64,000 nucleotides of DNA from Leptospira sp. (GTDB taxonomy: Bacteria; Spirochaetota; Leptospiria; Leptospirales; Leptospiraceae): NCBI GenBank assembly GCA_002786225.1, contig PEQN01000008.1:24262-88261 (forward strand), given 5' to 3'. The notes beneath the pieces were generated by a model. The model saw only the letters and a program-made list of their open reading frames with translations, searched no databases and was not told the origin of the DNA. The position numbers were made by a program, and so were the translations under genes. This document shows positions 43,973 to 54,695 of the stretch, piece by piece (position 1 is the stretch's first letter; every line of letters begins with the position of its first letter).

Positions 43973-45410
43973 GCCTACAGGTTTTATTGAATTTGATAAA
44001 AAATATTTAGAAAGAATTGCTCCTGAAACAAGAGTACAGAATTATAAAGAGTTTGAATCATCTTTTTCTGAACCCATAGCCAAGGAACAAGGCGCAAGAT
44101 GTATGGATTGCGGTATTCCCTTCTGTCATGGTGATACAGGTTGTCCTGTTGATAATTTAATTCCTGAGTTTAATGACTATGTATATAGAGGGAAATTTAA
44201 GGAAGCTATAGAGAATCTTCATTCAACCAACAACTTTCCGGAATTTACAGGAAGACTCTGCCCTGCCCCTTGTGAATCAGCATGTACCCTTGGAATTATT
44301 GGCCCTCCAGTATCTATAAAGGCAATTGAGAGAACTATTATTGATAGGGCTTGGGAGGAAGGCTGGGTTAAACCACAACCATCTGAATTCCAATCAGGGA
44401 AAAAGATAGCTATCATTGGATCTGGACCTGCAGGACTTGCTGCTGCACAGCAATTAGCTCGTGCTGGACATTCTGTAACCGTTTTTGAGAAGAATGAAAA
44501 AATCGGAGGTCTTCTACGTTATGGTATTCCAGATTTCAAAATGGAAAAACACCACATCGATAGACGCCAATCTCAGATGGAAGCGGAAGGTGTTATTTTT
44601 AAAACTAATGTAAATGTTGGTAAAGATATAAGAGCTAACGACTTGATGAAAGACTTTGATTCTGTTATTCTTGCTATGGGAGCTGAACATCCTAGAGATC
44701 TTCCAGTAGAAGGACGTGATTTAAAAGGAGTTCATTATGCTATGGACTTTTTATCGCGTAACAATCGCTTGGTAGATGGTAAAGAAGTCCCAGACAAAAT
44801 AATGGCGACGGGTAAGAATGTTATAGTAATTGGTGGTGGCGATACTGGTTCAGATTGTGTTGGGACTTCAAACCGACATGGTGCAAAATCTATCAAACAA
44901 CTAGAAATTTTCCCAGAGCCTCCCAAAGATAGAGATGCTTCTACTCCTTGGCCTTTGTATCCAAAAATCTATAGAACCTCTAGCTCCCATGAAGAAGGAG
45001 TTGATCGCAAATGGGCTGTTAACACAGTAGCCTTCATTGGAAATGACAAGGGAGAAGTCCAAGCTTTGAAAGGTTCAGAGGTTGAATTCAAAGATGGTAA
45101 AATGGTTCCGGTAGCTGGTACAGAATTTGAGTGGCCAGCTGATCTAGTGCTTTTGGCTATGGGATTTGTCCATCCAATCAAAGATGGTATCATTTCGCAA
45201 TTCCAAGAAATGGGTATGCAAGTTGATAACCGAGGAAATGTTGCTGCAAGTTTTGGAACCAAAGAAGGCTCCTTTGCTACAAGTCTGAATAAGGTTTATG
45301 CCTGTGGCGATGTGAGACGAGGACAATCTTTAATTGTTTGGGCAATATCAGAAGGAAGAAAATGTGCAGAACAAGTCCACCGTTTTCTTATGACAGAAGT
45401 TGAGTCATAA
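43965..45410 (+). CDS. gltD: Glutamate synthase, small subunit
   Basis: This 481-aa FAD-protein passes electrons from NADPH to GltB. Its N-terminus has the two 4Fe-4S Cys clusters (CMDCGIPFCH and LCPAPCESACTLG), followed by the FAD-binding GSGPAGLAAAQQLARAGH and the NADPH-binding GGGDTGSDC. It overlaps gltB by 8 bases, indicating coupling. A palindrome at 45477-45501 follows. Confidence 0.97.
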   Translation: MGKPTGFIEFDKKYLERIAPETRVQNYKEFESSFSEPIAKEQGARCMDCGIPFCHGDTGCPVDNLIPEFNDYVYRGKFKEAIENLHSTNNFPEFTGRLCPAPCESACTLGIIGPPVSIKAIERTIIDRAWEEGWVKPQPSEFQSGKKIAIIGSGPAGLAAAQQLARAGHSVTVFEKNEKIGGLLRYGIPDFKMEKHHIDRRQSQMEAEGVIFKTNVNVGKDIRANDLMKDFDSVILAMGAEHPRDLPVEGRDLKGVHYAMDFLSRNNRLVDGKEVPDKIMATGKNVIVIGGGDTGSDCVGTSNRHGAKSIKQLEIFPEPPKDRDASTPWPLYPKIYRTSSSHEEGVDRKWAVNTVAFIGNDKGEVQALKGSEVEFKDGKMVPVAGTEFEWPADLVLLAMGFVHPIKDGIISQFQEMGMQVDNRGNVAASFGTKEGSFATSLNKVYACGDVRRGQSLIVWAISEGRKCAEQVHRFLMTEVES

Positions 45411-45476
45411 ATCCTTAATTTCTGCGCCTTTCCTTTAAGCTTTTGTTAGTTTTACGAAAATCTACACAACCATAAC

Positions 45477-45501
45477 AGGAAGATTCTAATAGAATCTTCC
45501 T
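45477..45501. terminator. Bidirectional terminator-like hairpin
   Basis: AGGAAGATTC (45477-45486) and GAATCTTCCT (45492-45501) form a perfect 10-bp stem with a five-base loop between convergent gltD and the 67-aa gene. Flanking T/A runs are short. Confidence 0.7.
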
Positions 45502-45511
45502 AAAGATTTTA

Positions 45512-45715
45512 TTAATGTTTGACATTGCAGTTTTTGCAGGATTTATCAAAACTTTGTAAGTAAGTCTCCGAGCTACCTGAATTCAATTTTCTTGGCGATT
45601 TTAGGAGGAAAACTCTTTTTATCAATTCAAACACTATAGGTTTTATAAGTATAAATCCGACAATTATTATGATAATATGAACAATATGGTTCTGAGTATC
45701 TATAGTTAAGGTCAT
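45512..45715 (-). CDS. Small membrane protein with C-terminal CxxC
   Basis: This 67-aa protein has one strongly hydrophobic span (HIVHIIIIIVGFILIKPIVF), a basic stretch (KRVFLLKSPRK) and a C-terminal CKNC motif, suggesting a small membrane-anchored thiol or metal site. An AAGGAGG ribosome site six bases before the ATG supports a real gene. It is divergent from the DUF5683-like gene and may share its promoter region. No family is recognised. Confidence 0.6.
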   Translation of the reverse strand: MTLTIDTQNHIVHIIIIIVGFILIKPIVFELIKRVFLLKSPRKLNSGSSETYLQSFDKSCKNCNVKH

Positions 45716-45763
45716 ATGAATCCTCCTTGACAGATTGGTATAAGGATCTTAAATTTTACACAT

Positions 45764-46714
45764 ATGCAATCATTTAAATATATATCCATTTCTCTTCTCA
45801 TTTTCAGTACGCAATTGTATGCTGAAACAATTTTATTTCGTGACGGAACAAAATTACAAGGTAAAATTCAAACCCAGGGTCAGAACACCATTACAATCAA
45901 AACATCGAAAGGGGTTCAAATAGTCAAAAAAAGTGAGATAACTAAGGTAATTTATAAAGATAAAATTTCTGACGACGAAGAAGCAAAAATCCGTCTTGAA
46001 GAAGAACAAAAGCAACTTGCATTGAATGCAAAGAAAGAAGAGATAGAAAGGATAAAAAAAGAACAACTTCCCAAAGAATCTCCGGAGAAACAAGAAACTG
46101 TGATTTTCAAACCTGAAATAAATTTGGGAGAGGAAAAAACGTCATTGGGTGCATTCTGGAGATCTGCCTTAGTTCCAGGTTGGGGTCAATTCTACCAAGG
46201 TAGAGAATGGGCTGGAGTGATCTACCCTACTCTGATTCTTGGTGGTGGTTATGCAGCTTACCAGAAGAATAGAATCTATAGGAATGCATTAAATGATTAT
46301 AATAATATAAATAATCCATATTCAGAATCAGCTCTATTACTTTCCGCATTGAATGTTCCTAACTCAATAAATTCAATCAATCAAATTGTGGATTTTTCTG
46401 GGAGCAATAATGATGTTCTTTTGAATTTTTATAACACCAATGAATCTCCTATCGCCAAACAAAAAGAAGCAGTAGAAAGACATTATTCAGAACTTAGAGT
46501 GATTTCATATGCTGTTGCAGCGCTTTGGGTTTGGAATGCGATTGATGCTTTTATTTTTCATCCAGATTCTTCATCCATATCAGATGGAAAGAACTCTAGT
46601 TTTCCTCAAGCTGGTGATATAAAAATAAAAATAGACTCTAATTCTGTTCGTTCACCAAACTATGCCAATGTGAACACTACAGAACATAGAGTCTATCTTG
46701 AGACGTATTTTTAA
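45764..46714 (+). CDS. DUF5683-like membrane protein with signal peptide
   Basis: This 316-aa protein has a signal peptide (FKYISISLLIFSTQLYA), an N-terminal beta-domain (TILFRDGTKLQGKIQTQ, GVQIVKKSEITKVIY), and a charged coiled linker. The hydrophobic region around residues 125-180 has SALVPGWGQFYQGREWAGVIYP, the DUF5683 pattern PGxGQxYxG, and a later span (VISYAVAALWVWNAIDAFIF). The domain is found in Leptospira and Bacteroidetes proteins of unknown role. It is convergent with htpG. Confidence 0.7.
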   Translation: MQSFKYISISLLIFSTQLYAETILFRDGTKLQGKIQTQGQNTITIKTSKGVQIVKKSEITKVIYKDKISDDEEAKIRLEEEQKQLALNAKKEEIERIKKEQLPKESPEKQETVIFKPEINLGEEKTSLGAFWRSALVPGWGQFYQGREWAGVIYPTLILGGGYAAYQKNRIYRNALNDYNNINNPYSESALLLSALNVPNSINSINQIVDFSGSNNDVLLNFYNTNESPIAKQKEAVERHYSELRVISYAVAALWVWNAIDAFIFHPDSSSISDGKNSSFPQAGDIKIKIDSNSVRSPNYANVNTTEHRVYLETYF

Positions 46715-46728
46715 ATTTAAAACCTTGC

Positions 46729-48564
46729 TTAGTTTAGGCTAGTCAATTCCTCTAGGAGCTTTACTGTTCTTCTTGTAAACTCTCCCATTTCTTGGTCAGT
46801 CATTACCTTTGAAGAAAGCAAGGCAAGATCATAGATTTGCTTAGCGATAGATTCTCCTTTTGCTGGGTTCACTCCCTCATAAGACTTAAGAGCATTTTTT
46901 ACTAAAGAAGAGCTAGAGTTTACTGTTAGAGTATGATTCTTAAGTAGTCCACCTGCCATCTCTGAATTCATAGAAGTATTCATCTCAGACATTCTTCTTA
47001 TATATTCAGGTAGAAGAATTACAGCTGGCACTTCTTGGCTTTTCAAGGAGCTTACTTTAATTTCAAGACCTTCTCTACCAATGGCTTTTTCAAAGAATTC
47101 TTTGATACGATCAGATTCCGTTTTATTATTCTGATCGACGACTCCAGGTTTTTCATCTTTATCAACAACCTGATCAGCTAGCTCAGAATCAACTCTCTGG
47201 AATTTCCAATCAGGGTTCTTTCCTTCTAGAAATTGAATGAAGTGAGAATCTATTCTTGAATCTACCATCACTGCTTCTAATCCTTGGGACTTCAAAAGAT
47301 CCATATATACAGAGCTTTTTTCTGCTTCATTGGCATAGAAGATCTTCTTATCATTTTTATCTTTATTTCTATCCCAATACTCAGTTAAGGTAGTGTACTT
47401 ATCATCAGAAGATTTAAACAATAGAGCATCTTTAATAGCATCATAGAATTTTTCTTCCATCATAGAACCGTATTTGACAAAAATTGATATATCATGCCAA
47501 TTCTTCTCAAATTTTTCTCGGTCTTTCTTGAAATCTTCAATTAACTTATCCCCAATTTTCTTTATTATGTGGGAAGATATCTTCTTAACCAAAGGATCAT
47601 TCTGTAAATATGATCTCGAAACATTGAGAGGAAGGTCTGGAATATCTATTGTTCCTTTCAAAATCGTTAGAAATTGTGGAATCAATTCATTCGCTTCATC
47701 CGAAACAAATACATGATTACAGTACAATTTGACACCATTCTTGGATGCTTCTAACTCATGAGTAATTTTTGGGAAATATAAGATTCCTTGAAGTCGGAAG
47801 GGATAGTCAACATTCAAATGAATGTGAAAAAGAGGCTCAGACGTAAAAGGAAATAAATAATTGTAGAACTCCTTATAGTCTTCCTCTTTGACTGAAGATG
47901 GTGACTCGGACCAAAGCGGTCTCATTTTATTAGCTTGTTCAGATTCAACATGAATCGGCACAGGAAGGAAGTCACAATACTTTTTAATAAGCTCTTTTAG
48001 CTTCCATTTATCTAAATACTCTCCCGAATCCTCATCTAAGTGCAGAATAATCGTAGTTCCGCGGTCGGACTTATCTGAAGTTGTTATACTAAAATCCGTA
48101 CCTGATTCGGAAATCCAATGTACAGCTTTGGAATCTTTTTTATAAGATTTGGTAATAATTTCAACCTTTTTGGATACCATAAAAGAAGAATAAAATCCGA
48201 GTCCAAAATGTCCAATAATCTCAGCCTTATTCTCTTCTGATGAATACTTCTTAGCAAATTCAGTGGCACCTGAGAAAGCGATTTGGTTGATGTATTTTTT
48301 AATCTCTTCATCTGTCATTCCCAAACCATTGTCCGAGAACGTTAGGGTTCTTTCTTTTTGATCAAAGCTTAAATTTACTTTATAATCGGTTCCACCTTCG
48401 AACTCCTCAGATAAAGAAATCTTTTTGAGTTTTGCAATTGCATCGCAAGCATTGGATACAAGCTCTCGTATGAAGATATCTTTTTCGGAGTACAACCATT
48501 TTTTAATAATTGGAAATATATTCTCTGTATCTACGGATATTTTGCCTTTTTCTGCAGTGCTCAT
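46729..48564 (-). CDS. htpG: Chaperone HtpG (Hsp90)
   Basis: This 611-aa ATP-dependent chaperone has the N-terminal GHKL ATPase motifs [21 protein letters not shown] and [13 protein letters not shown]; the middle domain and the C-terminal dimerisation domain follow. The length fits the family (about 620). Its start overlaps the batD stop by ATGA, so it is the last gene of the moxR-bat operon. Confidence 0.97.
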   Translation of the reverse strand: MSTAEKGKISVDTENIFPIIKKWLYSEKDIFIRELVSNACDAIAKLKKISLSEEFEGGTDYKVNLSFDQKERTLTFSDNGLGMTDEEIKKYINQIAFSGATEFAKKYSSEENKAEIIGHFGLGFYSSFMVSKKVEIITKSYKKDSKAVHWISESGTDFSITTSDKSDRGTTIILHLDEDSGEYLDKWKLKELIKKYCDFLPVPIHVESEQANKMRPLWSESPSSVKEEDYKEFYNYLFPFTSEPLFHIHLNVDYPFRLQGILYFPKITHELEASKNGVKLYCNHVFVSDEANELIPQFLTILKGTIDIPDLPLNVSRSYLQNDPLVKKISSHIIKKIGDKLIEDFKKDREKFEKNWHDISIFVKYGSMMEEKFYDAIKDALLFKSSDDKYTTLTEYWDRNKDKNDKKIFYANEAEKSSVYMDLLKSQGLEAVMVDSRIDSHFIQFLEGKNPDWKFQRVDSELADQVVDKDEKPGVVDQNNKTESDRIKEFFEKAIGREGLEIKVSSLKSQEVPAVILLPEYIRRMSEMNTSMNSEMAGGLLKNHTLTVNSSSSLVKNALKSYEGVNPAKGESIAKQIYDLALLSSKVMTDQEMGEFTRRTVKLLEELTSLN

Positions 48565-50174
48565 TTTAAATCTCCTTCTATGTATTTAGATAATAATTCT
48601 TTTTCTCTAGGTTCTAGTATGGAAAAAATATTTGTGAATTTTTCGCCAACATATTTTTTTCTTAAAGCTACCCAAAATTTTGCTTCCTCTTGGGAAAAGC
48701 CACGATCCAAAAGAATTTTCTCTAATAATATTCCAGTTTTTTGACCAGCGATATTTTGTATTCTTAGTAAATATTCATTTTGCTTTTGGAATCTTCCGGT
48801 CTTGAATTTTTTCCAAAAAAAATATCCAAAACATAAGGTAGTTAAAAAGGAAAAGATGAAAATCGAGTAATGTAGATTACTGATACTTCTTTCTTTAGAA
48901 TAATCAATGATCTCTTGCTTGCTCTCCTTGGAAAGATTTGGATTTCTTTTTAAAGTTAGTGCAGGGAATTCTTTTTTAATTATCTGAAAGTTTCCATTTT
49001 TTGGATTGAAAAATGAGATCTCAAATGGAAAAGAAGATGAATTCGATTTTAGAAATAAAGAATATTCAAAGTTAGCTGTGCAACGAAAACCATATTCTTG
49101 TTCGGCAATCTCTGTAAACTTTTGGTTTTTATTAACGGAGAGACTCTGTAATTTTCCTGGAAAATTCTTAGGTAAGCTTAGCAGTAATGGATCCTTGAAT
49201 TGGTTGCAAAAACCCAGTCCTTGTATTTCTATATTAAACTTCCAAGGGTTGCCTTCAAGAATAGCTTCTTTTGGAAAATGAATTAGCATTTCATATTCCC
49301 CTACCTCTCCAGAAAAGGATTTCGGAGCAGGACTCGGAAGTGGCAGAACTTCAATTGCTTTTGGACTGGATTCTATTGTATGAGTGTAAAAATGAATTCT
49401 CTGTGAGTTAGTAAAATCGAATTTAGTTTTCCCAATATGAAATCTTCCGACCTTAATGGGAGTTAAAGCAAATATTTCTCTATTGTAGGGATTTGTAAAA
49501 TATCGTTCTATTTGTCCATTCAAATTAATATCAACTTGTTCTGGATAGTTGATCTTCACACCTGAAAGAAGAGTTGATGTGAAGTATGGAAAGGATATGG
49601 ATTCATTCGGATTCCTTTCAAAAAATGGCTTCCTTATTTTCTTATTATAAAATACAAAATATCCAATTACAGGCTCTCCAAGGTAGATTTGAGATTTACT
49701 AGTGTGGAATTTTACATAGGAAGTCTCGGATATTGCATCATCAGCTAACTGAGATTCATTTCCAGAAAAGAATCGATTCAATAAATTGGAGGGCGGTTGG
49801 TATTGTTTTTTTGTTACTGTAAATTTTTGTTCTGGTATTTGGTAGATCTGTCCATTCTCTTCAACTTGTATGGGTGGAATCGTATAGATTCCTGGTTGTG
49901 ATTGAAGGATAGTAAATTTTAAAATTGTGGAGGATGTTGCTTTAAAATTAATAATCTTTGTTTCTGTTTGAATCCCTGAATATATAGCAATCACAGAGCC
50001 CAATTCAAATTGTATTCTTACAGGTTTAGGAATTGATCCAGTTTTGGAAATAGCTTCAATGATAAGGGGTTCATTGATTGCCACTTCAACAGAAGAGATT
50101 CTAAATTCTATTGGATCTGCAGCTAATGAAATAGGAAGAAAAAGTATAAGTAAAAAAGAAAAAAATTGCAGCAT
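48561..50174 (-). CDS. batD: BatD-like protein
   Basis: This 537-aa protein has a signal peptide ([16 protein letters not shown]), a long beta-rich periplasmic region (about residues 25-400), one membrane span (about 435-455: [18 protein letters not shown]) and a short cytoplasmic C-terminus. The family occurs in Bat (Bacteroides aerotolerance-type) operons. Here it lies between batC and htpG, 1 base after the former and overlapping the latter. The function is proposed to involve envelope or oxidative-stress handling; it is not established. Confidence 0.8.
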   Translation of the reverse strand: MLQFFSFLLILFLPISLAADPIEFRISSVEVAINEPLIIEAISKTGSIPKPVRIQFELGSVIAIYSGIQTETKIINFKATSSTILKFTILQSQPGIYTIPPIQVEENGQIYQIPEQKFTVTKKQYQPPSNLLNRFFSGNESQLADDAISETSYVKFHTSKSQIYLGEPVIGYFVFYNKKIRKPFFERNPNESISFPYFTSTLLSGVKINYPEQVDINLNGQIERYFTNPYNREIFALTPIKVGRFHIGKTKFDFTNSQRIHFYTHTIESSPKAIEVLPLPSPAPKSFSGEVGEYEMLIHFPKEAILEGNPWKFNIEIQGLGFCNQFKDPLLLSLPKNFPGKLQSLSVNKNQKFTEIAEQEYGFRCTANFEYSLFLKSNSSSFPFEISFFNPKNGNFQIIKKEFPALTLKRNPNLSKESKQEIIDYSKERSISNLHYSIFIFSFLTTLCFGYFFWKKFKTGRFQKQNEYLLRIQNIAGQKTGILLEKILLDRGFSQEEAKFWVALRKKYVGEKFTNIFSILEPREKELLSKYIEGDLK

Positions 50175-50175
50175 C

Positions 50176-50919
50176 TTACCAAAACTTATCTCGTCTAAAT
50201 GTGGTTATGGATTTAGAATTCTTTCTTTGTATTTTATCTGCATTGAGAGATTCCATAAGTCTTTCCGCTTCTTTTTGTGTTAAAGAATTTGGATTTTGCT
50301 GTTGTTGAGATTGATCTGTCGATTTATTGTTTTGATTTTGTTGATCCTGTGGATCTTTCGTCTTTTTTTCGTTTGGTGAAAATGGATTGGAAGAATTTTT
50401 TTGGCTAGAATCTTCTTCTTTCTTAGTTGAGCCACCTCCTTGTTTCTTGTTCATCTTAGGATTGTAAGCTAGTTCTAAATTCTTGCGTGCATCTAAGTTA
50501 TTTGGATTTTCTTGGATAGCCTTGCGATAAGATTCAATTGCCTTCTTAGTATTTTGAGCATTTTCATATGCCTTAGCCATATTGAAATAAGATTTTGAAC
50601 GGAGATTGGAGTCTGTAGATTCTAAGGCTTTTTCGAAATAAGGAATTGATTTTAAGAATTCTCCCGATTTAGCAATGGTAGTTCCTTTATTAAAATCTAA
50701 TCTAGGATCATTCTCAAATTCTTCTTCTGCTTTTTCAAAAATTTGTAAGGATCTTCGGTAATCTTGATTTTGAAAAGATTCAATGCCCTCTTGTATTTGG
50801 GAAGCCACAGGATTGAAAAAGGATTCTGCATACAAGGAAGCCTTCCAATTATAAAAACCGGACAAAATGAACATCCAGAAAAATAAATTGAAAAATTTCA
50901 ATAACTTATACCTAACCAT
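50176..50919 (-). CDS. batC: BatC-like TPR protein
   Basis: This 247-aa protein has an N-terminal hydrophobic segment, about three tetratricopeptide repeats (DPRLDFNKGTTIAKSGEFLKSIPYFEKAL, NLRSKSYFNMAKAYENAQNTKKAIESYRKAI and the next unit) and a Gln/Ser/Lys-rich disordered tail. This is the usual plan of BatC. It overlaps batB by 8 bases. Some relatives have batB and batC fused; here they are separate. Confidence 0.75.
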   Translation of the reverse strand: MVRYKLLKFFNLFFWMFILSGFYNWKASLYAESFFNPVASQIQEGIESFQNQDYRRSLQIFEKAEEEFENDPRLDFNKGTTIAKSGEFLKSIPYFEKALESTDSNLRSKSYFNMAKAYENAQNTKKAIESYRKAIQENPNNLDARKNLELAYNPKMNKKQGGGSTKKEEDSSQKNSSNPFSPNEKKTKDPQDQQNQNNKSTDQSQQQQNPNSLTQKEAERLMESLNADKIQRKNSKSITTFRRDKFW

Positions 50920-51931
50920 TAGACCCTACCTTTCTATAAATAAGAAATTCAATAAGAAAAACATCAAGAAATAGAATCAAGATCATAGGCAAAAGAAAAT
51001 AATGGACCTTCTGGAATCGAAAAAATGTAGATCTATTGATGAGCTTATTTTTACTCATAGAATTTGCTAAATCAACAAGTTCGAATGCAGAACTTGCATT
51101 TCTCGTAAGATCATGGTAGACTGCTCTATTTTGCATTGCGATTTCTTTGAGTAATTCCAAATTTGCTTTCGAAATTACAATATCTTCTCCAGAACTTAAG
51201 GGAGATAAGGTTCCATTAATTGTAACATAACCTGATGTAGACGTCTCCTCTTCTTGGTAGTAGATAGGAGAACCTTCAAAACTTCCTATCCCCCAAACTA
51301 GTAATTTTTCATCTATTGTTGGGATGGAAGCATTTTCATGATCTTCCCCATCGGATATTAAAACAAGAATTCTATGTCTGAGAATTTTATTCGAGCTTAA
51401 AATAGCTTTAGCTTTATTCAATACTTTACCAATATCAGTTCCCTTATCACCCACCATATCGGTATCTAAGCCTTTCACAAAATCAGAAAAGGCTTCCAAA
51501 TCAGAAGTAAGAGGACAATAGAGAAATGGTGATCCTGCATAAACTAACAGACCTAACCTGTTCCCTTCTAATTCAGGCAACATAGGTAGAATGATTTGTT
51601 TGAAGCGAGAAAGTCTGCCACCACTTACATCAACTGCATTCATAGATAAGGAGGTATCTACAATAAAAAGTATATCAACTCCACTCCCTTCATTGGGCAG
51701 TTCCATATCTTCTGTAAGTGGATAATAGTATGCAAAAAATGCCAATGCAACAATTAAACAATATAGAAGGATTCGAATTCTTAGATAAATAGGATTTGCT
51801 ATCGTGATCCTTAAAGTATTCAAAGAATATAATTTGGAAAACGATTTTAATTGGAATAAATAATAAAATCTAAATCCAGTATAAATGAGAATAGCTAAAA
51901 CGAAAAAGTAAGGAATAACATCACTAAGCAT
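50912..51931 (-). CDS. batB: BatB-like von Willebrand factor A protein
   Basis: This 339-aa membrane protein has two N-terminal spans, a VWA domain with MIDAS start DTSLSMNAV (about residues 90-98) and later Thr/Asp ligands (DKGTDIG, LISDGEDHE), and a C-terminal span. It overlaps batC and batA by 8 bases each. VWA proteins of Bat operons bind metal-dependent partners; the exact target is unknown. Confidence 0.85.
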   Translation of the reverse strand: MLSDVIPYFFVLAILIYTGFRFYYLFQLKSFSKLYSLNTLRITIANPIYLRIRILLYCLIVALAFFAYYYPLTEDMELPNEGSGVDILFIVDTSLSMNAVDVSGGRLSRFKQIILPMLPELEGNRLGLLVYAGSPFLYCPLTSDLEAFSDFVKGLDTDMVGDKGTDIGKVLNKAKAILSSNKILRHRILVLISDGEDHENASIPTIDEKLLVWGIGSFEGSPIYYQEEETSTSGYVTINGTLSPLSSGEDIVISKANLELLKEIAMQNRAVYHDLTRNASSAFELVDLANSMSKNKLINRSTFFRFQKVHYFLLPMILILFLDVFLIEFLIYRKVGSNG

Positions 51932-52883
51932 AAAATTTGAAAAGAAAACTTCTCCCTAATAAATCTAAAATCATGAGTCCAAGGGCAAAGTTTAAATACC
52001 AGATATAATCTGTTTCAATAATTTGTTTGGGTTTAGCTGACAGGAAGTCTTTCTCTAAATTATCTATCTCATTCAATACGTCACCTAACTCATTTGCATT
52101 TTCTGCTCGGAAAAATTTACCAAAAGTAGAATTGGAAATATTTTGCAAGGCTGAAAAATTCACCTCGTATTCTTCATTTTCCTTACCAATTCCTATGGTA
52201 TAGATCTTTATTCCAAATGCCTTAGCTGTCTCTGCCGATGTTTCAGGATCTATCCTTCCAGTGTTAGATACTCCATCAGTGAGCAAGATGATTATTTTTG
52301 TTTTAGTCTTAGCTGATTTTAAGCGAAAGGTAGATAAGAGAATAGCGTCACCCACCGCTGTCCCCTGCTCTTGTATTGTTTCTGTATCTATAGATTCAAG
52401 GATCTCATTTAAAGCTATCCTATCATTTGTCAATGGCGATTGAAGATATGCTGCACCAGCAAAAACTACAAGTCCTAAGCGATCCGAAACTCTCCTAAGT
52501 ATAAATTCATTCAGAAGGTTTATCGAAACTTCAAGTCTATTGCGTGGCAAAAAATCTCTAGAATTTACCATGGAACCAGAAATATCTAAGGCAAACATTA
52601 TATTGATACCCTGTGTTTCATCTGGTAAGAAATTTCTTTTGGACCCAGGTCCAGAAGCTGCTAAAATGAGGAAGCCCAAACTCAAGAATCTTATGTAAGG
52701 AAAGATTTCGATAAGAATTCCTAGTGGGAATTGATCATTTCTCTTGTATGTTAGGTGGTCATCTGCAATTTTTAATCTTGGAAATGTTGTATTTTCCATT
52801 ACTAAATTCCGAAAATGAAAAAACAGAATTCCAATCAGTGGTATAAAAGCGAATAGAACCCAAGGTCTCTGAAATTCAAGCAT
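51924..52883 (-). CDS. batA: BatA-like von Willebrand factor A protein
   Basis: This 319-aa membrane protein has hydrophobic spans near residues 8-25 and 60-80, a VWA domain with the perfect MIDAS motif DISGSMVNS (about 97-105), the TAVGDAI region and LLTDGVSNTG, and a C-terminal span. The sequence matches aerotolerance regulator BatA. It overlaps the upstream 327-aa gene by 8 bases and batB by 8 bases. Confidence 0.88.
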   Translation of the reverse strand: MLEFQRPWVLFAFIPLIGILFFHFRNLVMENTTFPRLKIADDHLTYKRNDQFPLGILIEIFPYIRFLSLGFLILAASGPGSKRNFLPDETQGINIMFALDISGSMVNSRDFLPRNRLEVSINLLNEFILRRVSDRLGLVVFAGAAYLQSPLTNDRIALNEILESIDTETIQEQGTAVGDAILLSTFRLKSAKTKTKIIILLTDGVSNTGRIDPETSAETAKAFGIKIYTIGIGKENEEYEVNFSALQNISNSTFGKFFRAENANELGDVLNEIDNLEKDFLSAKPKQIIETDYIWYLNFALGLMILDLLGRSFLFKFYA

Positions 52884-53859
52884 CCTTTCTTCCAGCTTGT
52901 ATAGTATTCATGATTTGCTTCCACTGCTCAAACATAGATTTAGCTTCGTCAGTGGATATGCATTCGTTTGTATCAGAGTATTTTGCAAAAAGGAAAAAGA
53001 CCTTCATCTTTCTCATATCCTCAGTTGACATTGGATAGGATTTATAAATATTCTCTAAGAGATCTGCGTCAGTTAAAATTTTGGGATGAGCTTGATCTTG
53101 GTTTAAACCTATACCGTTTTGAAATTCAAAAGGTACCTCAATTTGAGTTATAGTATTTTTAGATTTGGGAAGTTTAAACTGAATAAACTCAGTCATGAAA
53201 TAAGCAAATTCCTTCTTCGTTAAGTTCTCTTTTCTGATAAGAGAGTTAAATTTGTCTTCTAAAATATCATCAAGTGGGGCAATATATGGCTCTTCAATTA
53301 TTGCATCTAAAGGCCTAGAAGAGTATTTTTTGTACAAAATATAAATACAAAAAACTAATAATATTATTAAAATTACGATCAGAAATAATCTATACCACAA
53401 GAAATTTCCAAATGCAATGGGAGCTTCATAGTCCGAAGGTTCAGTACTATCTTTTTCTGAAATTGCGGAAAGTATACGAATCTTTTTCTCACTGAGTATG
53501 TAGGCTGTAGATTGTGAGTTCTTCCAATGAATAGGAATTGTAAATTCACCTGGCTTAAAGATTCTAAAGTCAATAGTCGCACTATGGTCTTTTATTTGAA
53601 TCTTAAGAACTTCTCCAATTACTAAATCTAATTCTTCCGAAGTAATATCACCTTCCTTAGGAAATTCTATAGAATATTCGTCTTCCCACTCGATAGTATA
53701 TTGAAAAATCTCGAACACTTTGCACTCTTCCTGACTGAGTGTTTCATTTGGTTGTGCCTGAAGGAAGGTAATAGGTGAGAGATAAATTCCTATGATAATA
53801 AAATTTCTTAGATAGTTCTTAAGAGAAATTGATAAGCCGAATGGTTGCTGGATCATCAT
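52876..53859 (-). CDS. Hypothetical bat-operon membrane protein
   Basis: This 327-aa protein has a signal peptide, an N-terminal beta-rich periplasmic region, one membrane span (about residues 152-178: LFLIVILIILLVFCIYILY) and a cytoplasmic C-terminal helical domain. It sits between the DUF58 gene (4-base ATGA overlap) and batA (8-base overlap), the position taken by a BatE-like or DUF4381-like protein in other operons. No activity is known. Confidence 0.7.
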   Translation of the reverse strand: MMIQQPFGLSISLKNYLRNFIIIGIYLSPITFLQAQPNETLSQEECKVFEIFQYTIEWEDEYSIEFPKEGDITSEELDLVIGEVLKIQIKDHSATIDFRIFKPGEFTIPIHWKNSQSTAYILSEKKIRILSAISEKDSTEPSDYEAPIAFGNFLWYRLFLIVILIILLVFCIYILYKKYSSRPLDAIIEEPYIAPLDDILEDKFNSLIRKENLTKKEFAYFMTEFIQFKLPKSKNTITQIEVPFEFQNGIGLNQDQAHPKILTDADLLENIYKSYPMSTEDMRKMKVFFLFAKYSDTNECISTDEAKSMFEQWKQIMNTIQAGRKDA

Positions 53860-54695
53860 AAAGAATTCCCTAAAGATAGCATGATTTGTTTGGCTAGATC
53901 TTTATTCACATGGAAGAAATTACAATTCTGATGAAAATTGTATTTCAAATTTTCTAAGTCTGCTTCCTTACTTGAAACATACTGAGTCCCAAGCTTAGAA
54001 ATCTCAGATGGTTCAGAGAAAAAAAAGGATTTTAATTTTGAATTGTGGAAGTCATCAAGTCCAGAATCAAGAGCACAGGCATGAATCTCATGTTTTTTGT
54101 GGATGGATTTTCTATCCTTATGTTCCATCAATGAGAAATCGCTAATCCAATATACCAGAGATCTCAACTGGGTTTTTTCTTGTAAGTATTGGTAAGGTAG
54201 ATTATGGTTGGTTCCCATTTTAGATTCTTGGGCAAAAGAAATATTTTCTTGGAGTTTTTTTGCAGCCTTCCATAACTGTGAAACAGATTGAATGGGAGGG
54301 ATATTTGCAATAAGCTTATCAGAATAACAGATAATCTGAGCTTTGTTATGTGATAAAAAGTGAATATACGCAAGAAAAATAGCAAGTTGAAACCCTGTCT
54401 GCTTCTTTAAGTCAAGGGAGAGCATGGAATAAGAAATATCTAGAAAGATCAAAACAGGTAAATCTCTTTCTAAGAAAAATTCTTTTACATGGATTTCACC
54501 CGTTCTTGAAGAGACGTTCCAATCTATCATTCTAATATCGTCCCCACTTAAATATGGACGGACATCGCGAAATTCCATCCCCCTGCCTTTGCCATGAAGA
54601 AAACTTTGTCCTAAATTCCTACCATCCATTCTTTTCCTTGTTCGAATTTCAAGTTCATGAGCAAGTCGGAATAAATTTGTATTCAAAAGTTGCAA
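53856..54695 (-). CDS. DUF58 (VWA-like) protein
   Basis: This 279-aa protein contains the DUF58 core GRGMEFRDVRPYLSGDDIRMIDWNVSSRTGEIHVKEF (about residues 33-70, quoted in part) and a VWA-like stretch IFLDISYSMLS. DUF58 proteins pair with MoxR ATPases. The start is adjacent to the moxR stop without spacing, and its end overlaps the next gene by 4 bases. Confidence 0.85.
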   Translation of the reverse strand: MQLLNTNLFRLAHELEIRTRKRMDGRNLGQSFLHGKGRGMEFRDVRPYLSGDDIRMIDWNVSSRTGEIHVKEFFLERDLPVLIFLDISYSMLSLDLKKQTGFQLAIFLAYIHFLSHNKAQIICYSDKLIANIPPIQSVSQLWKAAKKLQENISFAQESKMGTNHNLPYQYLQEKTQLRSLVYWISDFSLMEHKDRKSIHKKHEIHACALDSGLDDFHNSKLKSFFFSEPSEISKLGTQYVSSKEADLENLKYNFHQNCNFFHVNKDLAKQIMLSLGNSL